64,000 nucleotides of DNA from Quillaja saponaria. Lineage: Eukaryota > Streptophyta > Magnoliopsida > Fabales > Quillajaceae. The translations under genes and the position numbers were made by a program. The notes under the pieces were generated by a model that was not told where the DNA came from, did no database searches, and worked only from the letters and a program-made list of their open reading frames with translations. Shown here piece after piece: positions 21,797 through 34,060 of this stretch (position 1 is the first letter of the stretch; each line of letters starts with the position of its first letter). The stretch covers positions 20,044,001 to 20,108,000 of the forward strand of contig CM055613.1 of NCBI GenBank assembly GCA_029379385.1, read 5' to 3'.

Positions 21797-22318
21797 TTTG
21801 TAATATAAAAAAATTAATTAATTTTTCTTAATTTGATTATATGACATTTAAAGGTACATTTAATTTTAAAAGTAAACATTTAATTAGAATTTATGTCAAT
21901 GAATATATATATCCCACCTATTTCATATTTAGTTCACATTGAAAACTCATAGTTAGGCAATGAATATTAGATTGTATATCTAAATTCTAAAAACATATTT
22001 TAGTTCATAATATTATACAAAGTTGGAGATGCATTTGAGTTAGTCAATTAAATGTCAAAAGGCTTTAAGAAAATATATTTCAGAATTTTTTTGATTTTTC
22101 ATTGATTTGATTAAAATTTTATAACTCCATTTGGTAAGTGCATGTACTTGGATAGAAGATACATTTGACCAGTCCATGATATGGCAAAAGAAGTTGAGGA
22201 AGAAATTATGTAGAAATACTTTGGTAAATCATTGACATGGTTAAAGTTCTATCACTTCGCGAAAAGCAACATAAATTTTAGAGATATATTTTGTTGAACA
22301 ACAAATAAACAAAGGTAG
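21797..22318. other. AT-rich spacer with two diverged ~115-bp tandem units
   Basis: No gene. Within it, 22026-22140 and 22157-22258 are diverged copies of one unit (AGATGCATTTGAGTTAGTCA against AGATACATTTGACCAGTCCA, each ending in a TAAAATTTTATAACTCC-like string). It ends in GGTAG, the left target duplication of the next solo LTR. Confidence 0.5.
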
Positions 22319-24220
22319 TGTTATAACCTGATAATTTAGTGCATACGTTAAATATATGGCATATATTATATATATAAATATATTATGAATGAGGAATTAA
22401 GTTGCACTAAGATGAATGTATGTGAATTTGATTTAACCGCAACTTAAGTGATGTAACTTATATAGATATATATAGATGAAAAGTAGAAGATATATATATA
22501 TAATTATGTAAAACAAAATAATAACAGGTTAGATAATGAGTGGCACATGTTTTTTTTCTATTATTATAGCTAGCTTTACTTTATCTTTTAACTCTCTCCG
22601 TTTTCTCTTGTGTTGACCGACCACAAACCTTCCTACTCCTCTTCATTCACTGCCATTGGAGAAGCTAGAAGCTTCCATTCCCTTTTCTTGTTACAAGAAA
22701 ACTCCATGAATTTTCAACAATTTCATCTTCCTCTCTTGTACTTATTATGAGTTGGAAGCTTGGTGTTGAGGGAGGACTTGGAAAACTCTTGGCAGCCATC
22801 ATACTGCCTACATTACAGGGCTATAGGCATTTAAAGGTTGAGAGGAATTAAGGCTAGTGGAGGTAACATTCGGTGGAATTGGTTACGGGTTGGATGCACC
22901 AAGGGTGCTGTAAATGGTGAGTTGTTAATGAGGCTGTGGGGGGTTGCAGGGTGGTTCTATTTCAGCTGTAGGTGCGCTGTGTTGCTGCCATTCAAGGTCA
23001 CAAATTGGAGCTGCGAGTGAAAGAAGTTGGAGGGCGATGTCTGTGATCTTCAAATCGTGGACTCCAAAGCATGTCGAGGATATTCCGACACCATCACAGA
23101 CTAGATGAACTGACAAATAACATCCGTGAACTTGTGAGTGAATTATGTACTTTATGGCTATCAGATTATTGTATGCAATAGTCTATGTGCATTAATGCGT
23201 TATAATAAAAATTTGAGCGAATGAGTTATTTCAGTGATTTAATTGAATGACATGCGTTTGATATTGATTGTGATTGATAAGGGCCAACAACGTGAAATTT
23301 TCTAAGAACAAATTTTCATTTTTGAAATTAAAGTCTAGGTGCACCTAGGCTATTTGAATTTGAAAGTTAACATGAATTATTCTGATCTTGACAATTACTT
23401 TGAAAACAATTAGAGTGCTCAGCCCCGGTGGGATTGATTTGTGTATGGAGAATCACTTGTTGTGTGGGCGGGTAAATGCCCGGTAGGGGAGATTTTATTG
23501 TACGGGAGCTGAGTTACTCGTTGGCCTTTTATGTGTTAAATTGTTTGTTGATTGTTGGTTGTTGACATGGTTTGATTAATACGTTGAAATTTCATAATTT
23601 AAATGAATTGTGGTTGTGTAATAATATTAGTTTTGTACGTGTATAAGCAATTCAAATATTAAGTCTAAACTATGATTTATTCGATGTGTGATGCTGGTAC
23701 CTTTAGGGTACATGATTTTTTCACCAAGTCTTTGTGACTCACTCTTTCCTTTGTGGTTTTTTTTTTAGTTTTCAAGAAATCGTTAGTGACTACTATAGGA
23801 TTGCTACCTGCCGACTCTATTGTGGCAAGGTATATTTTGGATATCGCATACTTAGAAGGTAAATGATGACACTTGCAGTCACTATAGGAGTTATGTATTG
23901 TTGTTATCTGTATATATTGTCGAGAATGGAGCTCCTTTGTATATTCAAATATTATAATTTATTGTTGACTTAGTAACTAGGTTGTTTGTATATGTTATAG
24001 GTACGTTCCACTGTACAGGGAAGCCGCTGCCAATATTTTTAGTAATTGTTTATGTGTAATTGTCGATATTGGATTTTAGTTTCATCCTATAATATTTTGG
24101 TAAAATTTTTACTATGAGATGTTTTTAAGTTGTAAGACATATTATTTGAATATCCAGGGTCACGAGGGTATGGATACCCATTCCTCTGGCCAGTCATACC
24201 TTCCTTTTTAGGGTGTGACA
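22319..24220 (+). mobile_element. Solo LTR, 1.9 kb, perfect GGTAG target duplication
   Basis: It starts TGTTATAACCTGATAATTTA and ends CTTTTTAGGGTGTGACA. GGTAG lies immediately on both sides (22314-22318 and 24221-24225), so both termini are fixed exactly. It carries the GTCGAGGATATTCCGACACC box near 23070, CGGTGGGATTGATTTGTGTA, a GGGCGGGTAAATGCCCGG stem near 23466, GTACC-TTTA-GGGTAC near 23699 and GGAGCTCC near 23931. Short open frames near 22840-23110 fall in the 5' half and match nothing I recognise. It serves as the best reference for the family. Confidence 0.92.
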
Positions 24221-25440
24221 GGTAGTTTGCGATAAATTCTTCTTAAATATCATCTACTGGTATACTTTTAATTATCTTAAAATTCAACCCCTACATTAAG
24301 AATTTTATCATAAAATATTGGAGAAGAGTATTTATCAATCAATGTATAATCAAAATATTTTGTCTCACTAATTTCTCTCATCTAATTAAAATTCATTATT
24401 ACTATATATAATTATTTTTTATATTTTTTTAATTTTTTCCTCTTTCTCACTTATATCTCCTATTATTTCTCCTACCTTCCTTCTCCTCTATGGCTTCTTT
24501 AATCTTTTTTCTTTTCTTTTTTTAAATCATTTAGAAACTGACAACATGATTAAAATTTAGTTAATTTTTATCCTAATTTTTTCTGTAGCTTTTATATTGT
24601 TTATTTGGTTTAACAAAAAAAAGAAGAAGAAAGTTTTGTTATTTTTTGAGTTTTTTCCTCCCTTTTTTTGATTGATATTCCAATATGATTTTTCAATTGA
24701 TATTCCTTTTTGTTTACTTATTTTTATTTCTTTAGTGTTTTTATTGTTACTGGAGACCATTAGAGATATATAAGCATACAAAAGGAAGATGATGAGAAAC
24801 AATTACGGTGGTAGACAAAATATTAAAAGTAAAAAGATAAAGACAAAATAAAGGAAATTTAAAAAACCAATTCTCAATGTTTAATTGTAATTAAGTATAC
24901 TCTATAATTAATTTATTTTAATGAGATGAGAGAAATTAGTGCAACTAATATATTAAGACATGATTTAGCATATTTGGTTACAAGGATAAGAAATTTACAT
25001 GGTATTTATGTGAGAAACTTGTATGAGATATGTGTATGTATATAGCATTACTCTAGATTTTATCATATTATAATTCTTGAATCCAAATTTTAATAGAGCT
25101 AGAAATATAAAATAAGATAGTAAAATAAATTATTGAATGAATGCTATTTGTTTGTTTTTTTGTTTTTGTTTTTGTTTTGTTTTTTTTTTTTTTTTTTTTT
25201 TTTGCTTAAAAATTATAGAATAATGATAAAAGAATAGTCACTCACTTTTTAACATTGTATATGTATAAGTAATATATAACAATCATTAATGATAATCTTA
25301 AACTGAAGTCATGTTTAAATTAATCCAGTAAAAATTATAATTCATTTTATTGTCAATAACCATTCAATGTATAATTCATGAAATATTTCTATTTAAAATT
25401 AATTTTTTTTCATTTCAAAAGGCTTAATAATGATATGATG
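24221..25440. other. AT-rich DNA with no recognised gene
   Basis: Low-complexity T-rich stretches (24410-24540, 24600-24720) and a long T-run at 25147-25203. The open frame of about 80 codons near 24557-24802 on the minus strand is Lys/Asn/Phe-rich low complexity and not credible. Part may belong to the degraded minus-strand LTR whose start is at 25759. Confidence 0.5.
25147..25203 (+). repeat. T-rich run
   Basis: TTTG-type repeats grade into an uninterrupted T-run of about 25 bases. It could be the poly(A) tail of a minus-strand retroposon, but no retroposon body was recognised next to it. Confidence 0.8.
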
Positions 25441-25759
25441 AATTTTTGTAAAAACCCCTACAGTGTTATTTGTAGAAACTCAAAATAAATAACAATGACT
25501 ATCAAAGAAATCGGAATGACTAAATGAATTTTTTGAAATATATTAATGGTACCTAAATCATGATTAATCTAATATTTTTTATATTATTTCCTTAATTAAA
25601 TAGGTTCAATGCTATAAGTTCTTGCAATGAAAAATATTTTTAAAATGTTCACTCAGTTACATAAATTTCTAATCATGGGTTGGGATTTCAGAAAATAGCT
25701 TGTAGAATTTTGAATGAAAATGAGGCTTGTTTGAAATTGTTGTTATCAACTTTATAACA
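25441..25759 (-). repeat. LTR start (minus), 3' LTR remnant
   Basis: Read on the minus strand it starts TGTTATAAAGTTGATAACAA directly after a polypurine tract and matches 3413-3725 on the plus strand over about 310 bp. It is therefore the beginning of a 3' LTR; its later part (below 25441) is not recognisable. Confidence 0.65.
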
Positions 25760-25832
25760 TTCTACCCCTCTTGTAAATGTTTTGCAAGTACTTCATTGAA
25801 TTGATTGGAATTAGCTACATAAAGGGGATCTA
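25760..25832 (-). mobile_element. 73-bp interior left between two LTRs (includes polypurine tract)
   Basis: The minus strand reads ...ACAAGAGGGGTAGAA (25760-25774), a polypurine tract like that at 11855-11870. The other side is directly against an LTR end (TGTCACATCC at 25833). Gag, pol and the primer-binding site are all missing, so only ~70 bp of interior survives between two LTR remnants. Confidence 0.65.
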
Positions 25833-26438
25833 TGTCACATCCCTTGCAGGAGGTATAACCGGCCGGAGGAATGGATATCTAAACCTTGTTTAACCCTGAA
25901 TTCCAAATCAAAAGGAATGCACACAATCACTATCTAAAAGTAAAAGTTCAAGGAAAAGGTTTGTGAGTTTCCCTATAAAGTGATACATGTCCAAATCATA
26001 CAAACAAAGTAACATTCTAATTTACAACACAACAACAAGGAGCTTCATTCCATCCACAATAAAGAAAAATCAATAAAACACAATATCCCACAACCCAAAA
26101 TTTATGATCAAGCTCTAAAATGACTGCAAATTTTCTATCCCTAGCTTCAAGTATGCGACTTCACACAAGCACCTTGACTTAGCAACTATCAGCAAGTCTG
26201 ACTTAAGGGGTTTGAGAAGAACCCAGCACTAAAAAAAAAAAATGAAAGAAGAGTGAGTCATAAAAACTCACTGAGTGAAAATCGTACCCAAAGGTACTAG
26301 TACCAATCATGATGTTATAACTTGATTGTCTAACATACGATGTGGAATGCTGTAATTCGATTGCCGTGAATACATAAATAAGAAATTTCAATTAATTAAA
26401 ATTAAAGGGTACATATATATATCTATATATATATATAT
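25833..26438 (-). repeat. LTR 3' part (minus), interrupted by the solo LTR at 26439
   Basis: It begins TGTCACATCCCTTGCAGGAG, then ACCGGCCGGAGGAATGG, GGAGCTTCATTCC (26039-26051), AGTGAGTCATAAAAACTCAC near 26250 and GTACCC-AAA-GGTAC near 26285. It is cut at TATAT (26434-26438) by the next LTR. I could not identify its continuation on the far side. Confidence 0.7.
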
Positions 26439-26713
26439 TATCACACCCCTCATGGAGGCTTGACTGGCCGAAGGATTGGAGAACCAAACCTCCATAACTC
26501 TGACTCCAAAACAAAATAACAAACATGACTCTTGATCCATCCAAAGGATAAAATAACTTTTATAATACAAAATTCATTGTAAAATTTTATTTTGCAAAAC
26601 AGTTAACAATTTAGTGAAAAATCTTGACAAAGGTCCTTAACAATAGGGAATATGCCTCAAAATGCAAACACATATGCTCATGACCTCCTACAACAATAAC
26701 ACCAAGACAACAA

Positions 26714-26726
26714 GGAGCTTCGCTCC
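26714..26726. promoter_or_regulatory. LTR inverted repeat GGAGC-TTC-GCTCC
   Basis: A 5-bp stem with a 3-base loop, kept in LTR copies at 4579-4591, 15407-15418, 20413-20425, 34372-34384, 39788-39800 and, degraded, at 26039-26051 and 31766-31778. It always lies a few hundred bases from the GTGTGACA end. It could be an RNA hairpin in the R region. Confidence 0.65.
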
Positions 26727-28264
26727 GTCCATATTCTAATCAAGATAAATAACTAGACTCTCACATCATACTAAAACTAAACACCTTACAGCTCTAGTGT
26801 GACTGCAACTTTCATCCTTAGCTGCAAGTCTGAGATCCTAAAAATATCATGCCACACTCATTCGGCAAGTCCTAAGCTTAGCGATACCATATACCAAACT
26901 CCTGTCACTAAAAAAAATATCCACGAGAGAGGGGTGAGTCTTATGGACTCCGTGAGTGAAAAATCATACCCAAAGGGTACTAGCATCATCCAACACAAAC
27001 ATATAACATATATAATAGCCTCATAGTAATACACATTACACGTATACATTTTAATCATCATAAATTCAATATTTACATGAAACACAGGATCACAAATTAA
27101 TCAGAGCGATAATATCACACAAAACAATCAAAGGGCCAACGAGTGAATCAGCCTCGCACAACATTATCACCTCTTACCGGGCATTTACTTGCCCGCACAA
27201 CAAATTGATCTCCGTACACAATCCATTCCATCAGGGCTGAGCACTCAATTTAAAAAATATTTATCAGAATCAAAATTTCTCATGATTTTAAATCAGAACA
27301 TCCTAGGTGCACCTAGATTTTTAATTTCAAAGATAAAAATTATTTTTCATAAAAACCTTACTTTGTTGGCCCTTATTAACCACAACCAATATCAAACAAA
27401 GCAACCAATATCAAAAAAACATAATTCAAATAAATTACTAAAATACTATACTTGCTTATTTTCCATATATCATGTATATTCAAATACACATATAATTACA
27501 CATACTAATCTAGCCCCTAAAGGTAGCAATTAACCACTCACCCGTAATTGATTCCATTCGTCACTCACACTTGCGTCCACACGTCTCATCAGGTCCACAT
27601 TAGAATCTGAAACTTTGCTGCAAGATTAAAACAGGGTACAGTAAGAGAGATTCAGTAGCTATTCATAACCCTTGCTACTGCCGCCTACAAGGCCAGAGAT
27701 CAACCCCCTCTCAACTCACTTCAAATGGGGCAACCTTATCTCCTAATCTCAGCTACAATCCTAATCACCAAACTTCTACAGCGTGACCAAAAGAAAACTT
27801 GCTGGCTGCAACAAAGTTCAACGGCAGGAAGAAGAAGAAGTACTTAATTTGCTTTGGAAGGAATTCACATTAGCTGTCTCATGAATTTCCCCAGCTACCC
27901 AACGAAAACGCAAGCAAAGGAAGGAGGAAAGTAACTGGCGATGAATGAAAAAGACAGTATAGTAATTCGGCCAACGATGAAAGAAGAAGATTGGCAGTGT
28001 AATCCAAGCCTTTCAAACGAAACCATGGCAAGGGGAGGACCAAAAGGAAACCAGCTTCAGCTAGTATAGCAAGCATACATCACTCACAGACCAAGACTTC
28101 CAAGAGACAAAATAGGGGAGGAAAAGGAACTCTCAGGAAAGAGGAAGAAAATGCAAGAAAAAAAATCAACGGCCACAATTAAAAAGAAGGGAATAGATAA
28201 TAAAAAAATATAAATTCAAAATTAACATAATTTAAGTTGTAGTTATAACTAATTTTTGTTGTAA

Positions 28265-28320
28265 ATGTATATATGTATATATGTATATATGTATATATAT
28301 ATATACATACATATATATCT
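28265..28320. repeat. TATATG/TATA microsatellite
   Basis: Interrupted TATATG repeats pass into TA and TACA repeats inside the 26439-28735 LTR. Confidence 0.9.
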
Positions 28321-28740
28321 TATATGTTAATTACCTACTCATTTGAATTATTTGCTCATAATGCTATTTACATTACTACCATAAATACACAACATGTAAA
28401 ATTTTATACTAAGATATCGAACTATAACGTGTTTAACTATATTGTTATTTAATTAATTTATTTTTACATGTAAATTAACACCTTGCATCAAAACTCCATT
28501 TTTTACATTACCGGGTCATGGGAGTTATAACAATATCTCGAAACGTATGTTAAGTTGTTAGGTTCTAGGATATTTAATTACACTGTTACTTATTTAATTT
28601 TTTTTTTTTTTTTTCATTTTATAACTAAAATTTTACACATCATCTCTAAAACTCAATTACTAAGTTACTATGTTGTGAGGGTTGTAACAACATACGAATA
28701 TTTTATAACGTACATTAAATTATTGGGTTATAACATATAT

Positions 28741-30149
28741 GTTAGTACTTAAGGTCTACACTTTATTAGTTAATTTAGATTTAGATTTTAGCCCATGAAA
28801 TTTTTTTATAGATCAAATTTGTATATGTATGTAAATATAGTCAATTATAAATCAATAATTCTCTAACTATATATATATATATAATGGAATTATCTTATAT
28901 CACATGTTTAAAAAGTTATTAATTATTAGTAATATTTTATTCCTTTATCTTGTTTGTTTCATTTTCTTCCTTCATCACTCTAACCGACTTAAACTATTAA
29001 AGTATTGTTCCTACTTTTTGTGTCGATGAAGGAAGCTAAATTCCTCGGCTAGCCGAGTGAGTTCATGGTAGTTTATCAAAACTCTATTTTCTTTGTTCCT
29101 ATTTTACCAATTTTACCCATGACTTCACTTATTTGGTTGATGGGTTCTTGCAAGTTACGAGGGTGGGCATTGTCTTGACCGGTTGTGGGGGTTGTCATGC
29201 AGTTTGGTGAGGAATAGAGTCAGGGAAAGATCAGACCTCTAACTTAGCTTGAGGTCAAAGTTGTTTGGGGTGATAGCAGTGAAGTTGAAGCTAGAAAATA
29301 GTAGTGGTATGTGGTGGTGGTGAGGACCGTATGGCTACCCTGTTTTCTGGGTTCGTTCCGGCTGTGAGTTTTGGTGTTGTTGGACTTGGTTGTCCGGCCA
29401 TATCAGCTCCACAACTGCCATAAATTAAAGTAGGAACATGGCTGAGTGAAAATTGACTTGCAGCTACAAAAATTTCTGCACACCGTGTGCCACTTCCCTG
29501 CCCACCCGTGAATCATCTTCCTTAGTGCAGGCTGGCTGTGATGTGAATTATTTACTAAGTCAAATCTGCAAGGGTAAGCTAGCTAATTAGATAAGCTTAG
29601 GGTGTGGGTTGATGGAAAGCCACGTGTGATTGTAGGAAGTTAGGAAATTACTTGTTGCTATGTATATATATTATATGTTCATTGGTTAGTGAACTAATTT
29701 AAGAACTAATTGAAGTGAATGAAAGGAGGAACTCATGTGAATTAGATATAATAGTAAAATCTAATTGTTTTCTTAGAAGAAATTTTTTAATTAAATGGTT
29801 AGTTCATTTTGAATAATTTGTGTAAATTGAAGTTTGTGGTAGCACATTAGTTAAATTGTAATCAACTTGGAAATAGTTATGCATATAAATATTAATTTAT
29901 GCACATAAGCGAAGATGAAGCATGTGTAGGTTGCTGGTAAATTACTTTAAAGAACTTAAGTATCAATATTTGCATAATAATCTATCTATTTATATCTCAT
30001 TATTTATATATTAAATTAGGGATATGGAAATTAAATGTAATTAACATCAAGCTATAAAATTAGAATTTTAAATGATGAAATTAAATAATTTTACCTCAAA
30101 ATAGTAAATAAAGTGTTCGGAAAGAGATTAGCTTTTAAGAAAAATGTTG

Positions 30150-30188
<39 letters not shown>

Positions 30189-30495
30189 GATGAATTTTTT
30201 AGAGGTAATTATATAATGATTGCTCTAAATAATATATAAATTTGTGATTTTTAGCTCTAGAGCATGTCAAGGATATTCCAATACCATTGCAGGCTAGACA
30301 AACTGACAATTCTCATCGTTGAGCCTAGTGAGTGAATTATGTGCTTTATGGTTACCAGATTATTATATGTAATGATATATATATTTAAATTGATGGGTTA
30401 TAATGGAAAATAAGCAAATAACTTATTTCAGTTATTTAATTGAATTATATGTGTTTGATATTGAGTGTGATCGATAAGGGCTAACAATATGAAAT
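28741..30495 (+). repeat. Plus-strand LTR, 3'-truncated, with TA microsatellite
   Basis: From about 28950 to 30495 the DNA resembles an LTR in plus orientation. GCTCTAGAGCATGTCAAGGA (30255-30274) and TCCAATACCATTGCAGG match the box near 23070, and GATAAGGGCTAACAATATGA ends it at 30495. All 3' boxes (CGGGC, GTACCC, ACTCAC, GGAGC) are missing. Open frames in 29000-29560 resemble no known protein. A TA run lies at 30151-30184. Confidence 0.6.
30151..30184. repeat. TA microsatellite
   Basis: About 17 uninterrupted TA units inside an LTR fragment. Confidence 0.95.
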
Positions 30496-31222
30496 CGCAC
30501 ACTTGGAGCGTTCACCAGTACCAACCCACATGAATTTAGAAGAATCTCTTGACTCACCAAGGTGCTTCATGGCTAGAAAAATGTAAAAGATTCTAGCCTA
30601 CCCATGAAGTGCACAACTAGCCACAGCTCCACCTATCTCTCAGCTGCAACTAGATGAAATTGGGGGCAACACCATTACTATCCCATTGAGCCAACAAGAG
30701 GCCAACTACAGCAACTGAAGGGCAGCAATGGATGCATGAAGAAGGATGAGAAAACAGAAGGAGAAGCTAGGCGATGGAGCACTCTTGGCCAGATTTTTCT
30801 TTTGGTCATGGAAAGAGAAGGAAGAAAAATACTAAATCTTTAAGTTAAGGCCAAAAAGTAAAACTAGTGGTGTAGGTTTTTTTGTTTTTTGTTTTTTTTC
30901 CTCCAATTTATGCATATATATATATATATATTTATAATTGCTTGTTTGATCTTATTTACTTGATTCATACATGTTTTTCACTAAAAGTTTACACTAGATA
31001 AAGTCCAACTTCAAATCAACCAAGATTTAGTTTAGTTGTATTTATATAATTTATTTACAATCAAGAGTTACACCAATTTGTTCTAATTCATATTTTAATA
31101 TTGAGTTATAATATGTCAATTACACTATTACTTTTAATTTGTTTACATATTTATTATTTTATAACAAAAATTTATACATTATGTCTAAAAATTTGATTTT
31201 ACGATATCAGGTTATGAGGATT
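30496..31222 (-). repeat. LTR 5' part (minus), head-to-head with the preceding LTR
   Basis: The reverse complement of 31222 down to about 30900 matches the start of the plus-strand LTR at 60726 (TACAATCCTCATAACCTGAT against TACATCCCTCATAACCTGAT, then TAACTCAATATTAAAATATG and GAATTAGAACAAATTG). The block 30496-30850 is the purine-rich, gene-like part. The 200 bp up to 31423 are AT-rich with nothing recognised. Confidence 0.7.
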
Positions 31223-31423
31223 GTAACAACAAAATCCACACGTTAGACACATTTATAAAAAATTAAGATTTTGTTTTTAATCAATTTTTAAAGATATTGT
31301 TTTGATTATTATTATTTTTGTATAATGTATATAGAAAAATTGCCCTTTATATCCTAAAAAATTAGTAACTTTCATTGCATTTTTCATTTGACGAAAAACT
31401 CAATAAATGATTAGAAAAAGGCA

Positions 31424-31486
31424 TCACACCCCACACAAAAATATGACTAGCTAGAGGAATGGGTAATTAAACCTCCGTAGCCCTGA
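31424..31486 (-). repeat. Left piece of an LTR split by a solo LTR
   Basis: TCACACCCCACAC, ATGACTAGCTAGAGGAATGG and AACCTCCGTAGCCCTGA are the minus-strand LTR end. After CCTGA the sequence is interrupted and resumes at 34145-34150 with CCTAACTTCAAAAC. The intact order is seen at 26497-26520. Confidence 0.75.
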
Positions 31487-34027
31487 TGTCACATCCTCCA
31501 ATAAAGGTATGATTGGTAGGAGGAATGGATAATCATACCTCGTAACCCTAAATACTCAAGTACTGTGCACTACTGACTCTTAAACAAATTACTGTTAAAA
31601 CTAATAAAACTTTACTGAATTAAAATAAAATCAGGACTCTATTATTAAACATAAAATGTTTACTAAAAATTCGTAGAGGTTTCCTGTAAAGTACAATATG
31701 TCTATAATACATATAAATAACCTGTTTACAAGTCAATAGTAAACCGTAATATCATAATACACAGAGGAACTCTGCTCCTAACAACACATGAAATCACCTT
31801 GGTAAGTCAATATATCCAACAACAATGCATAACACCTACAGTGACTGCAAGTGTCATCCCTTAAGCCTCAAGTATACGATTTTGAGATATACCTTAGTCG
31901 CAGCAGTGTCGGCAGTTAGCAAATCTTGACACGGCAAATTGTGTTTTCTTGATACTAAAGAAAATAAACATCAAAGGAAAGTGTAAGTCACAGGGACACA
32001 GTGAGTAAACAACGTACCTTGAGGGTACCAGCATCAATCAAAGCATATATATCATCATTTAATCTCAAGTAATATTATTTATGTCTTAATTTAATAGTAC
32101 ACGCACATCCTTGTAATTCACACAAAACCACAAGTCACATATTTTACAGCATATATAAATCAATTCAAATATCCAATGTTCACAATTTCCCAAATAAAGC
32201 AATCAAAGCATCCAAAGCAAGCAAAAGGTCAATGAGTAACTCAATCTCGCACAACAGTATCACTTTCCAATGGACATTTACGCGCCCACACAACATATTA
32301 ATCTTCGTACATAATCCATCCTACAGGGGCTAAGCACTTTAATTTTTAAAAATATTTATCAGAATTAGAATATCTCAGAATTTCAAATCAAAATATCCTT
32401 GGTGCACTTGGATTTCAATTTCAGGAGATAGAAATCATTTCTCAGGAAAATCTCACTTTGTTGGCCCTTATCAACCACAATCAATATTAAATAACATTAA
32501 TCAATTATGAAAATTCACATAATCATCTAGCAACCGAAGTGCACGTAATTCACTCACAGTTCAAGAACGAGACTCATTGATCTATCTAAACTACGACAAT
32601 GTCAGAGTATCCTCGATATGATCTAGAGCTGAAAATCATAAATCTTGCTCTATTTGAAGTGCTCACTTATATTAAATTTACAATTTCTTGATTGTATATG
32701 TTTACACCCTTAACATCTAACTCAAAGATTAATTCCTCCGAAACCTTTTTATCAAATGTATTAAAAATGTGGTTATGTTCCTTGAATGTGTATATCTATA
32801 TTTATACTAAGAAATCTTTCATCATTTACCTACTCTACTTTATTCATGTTTCACTATGAAATTCAAATTATAGTCTATGTTTAAACTTAATTAGAACTTG
32901 GAATATCCATTGCCACCATCTTAATTCCATTCCCAATTGTTCCCTTCTTATTTACATTGTTTCCACCATCTTAATTATTTATTTTAACCCTTATAAACTA
33001 ACTCTTAATAAAGTTAACTTAATTACTTAAAAAAAAAAATTGTAACTAACTCTTATAAACAACCAACAACAATTAAATTAATAAAGTTAACTTAACTAAA
33101 GCAAGATTTTAATTCAATAAAACTCTTACATTTAACCCTTATTGGTATACCTTTCTAACATCTAAAAGAATCATACTCTAAACCAACTCTCAAACTCGGT
33201 TTGAAGAAAGGAAAACATGCTTATAGGACTGCCTTTTCTCTGTTGAACCCGTGCACTTATGTACCTTACATTCTCTATTCCGTTTAGACTTTATCACCGG
33301 CCAATGGAGGGAAATCATGCTTTATTTGCTACCTCAAAACAAAGTACAACAACTAAGATTCTAGCCACCCTTCCTATATGTTTTCCCACTGCCAAGTTCA
33401 ACCCTTTAAATAGCAGCAATTTAAATTCGAAACCCATCTAAAACAGAGCCTAATCTCATGTTCCAGTGGTTGCTTTATCTTGTTAACACCCATATGCTCA
33501 CACCAACAAAAGGGACAATTCCCACACGGCAAGGAAACTACAACAAGATAATAGAAACAAAGAAAAGGTAGGATAGTAGCTACAAGCTGCCGCTGACTAC
33601 ACCTACTTGAATAATTCCTCTACTCCTAAACACCCCCACAACAAAGCGTATACGGCCAGCAAGAACAAAGAAATAAACTTACCAACCATTTGATTTATTT
33701 GGCCATAATAGAGTGACTCTCGTTCCAGCTCAAGCAAGATGCAAATAGAGGAAGATAATAAAGACAAAGAATGGCCAAATGAAAGAAATAACAAAGGATA
33801 CTAAGTCAGTTCCTACCAAGAAAAGAGAAAAGACAAAAACATATAATAATATGAACTTATGGCTAAGTTTTGTTTTGTAATTTGTGGTGGACAATAAATT
33901 TCTATAAAGAAAAATATATGAGTAGGTATACACATATTATTTTATTATGTTACATTAATTAAATTTACACAAAAAAATTTCAAGTTTTATTTAATCAATA
34001 ATATAATATAATAAAATTAATTCCTAA

Positions 34028-34060
<33 letters not shown>

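Larger units (their letters stand above)
26439..28735 (-). mobile_element. Solo LTR, 2.3 kb, minus orientation, TATAT target duplication
   Basis: It starts TATCACACCCCTCATGGAGG and ends ATTGGGTTATAACA; TATAT flanks both sides (26434-26438 and 28736-28740), though this motif is low-complexity. Boxes present are GGAGC-TTC-GCTCC (26714-26726), TGAGTCTTATGGACTCCGTG near 26936, ATACCC-AAA-GGGTAC (26966-26980) and CCGGGCATTTACTTGCCCGC near 27178. A gene-like GC-richer zone (27640-28140) matches no protein I know. TATG microsatellite at 28265-28320. Near its start two diverged ~160-bp-spaced copies of the terminal motif occur (28512-28568, 28673-28735). Confidence 0.8.

Noticed and set aside
22838..23116. 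Open frames on both strands in the 22319-24220 LTR
   Set aside because: They overlap on opposite strands inside a solo LTR, are short, and show no known motif.
24557..24802. 81-codon minus-strand frame
   Set aside because: Lys/Asn/Phe-rich, produced by T-rich low-complexity DNA.
27640..28140. GC-richer, gene-like stretch in an LTR
   Set aside because: Corresponds in position to pyrimidine/purine-rich 5' parts of the other LTRs. No intron-exon structure or protein similarity that I can see.
29000..29560. Possible captured host exon
   Set aside because: GC rises locally, but all frames have stops and the position matches the 5' half of related LTRs.
33259..33933. Several 60-70-codon frames
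   Set aside because: Inside a solo LTR, on both strands, no motif.
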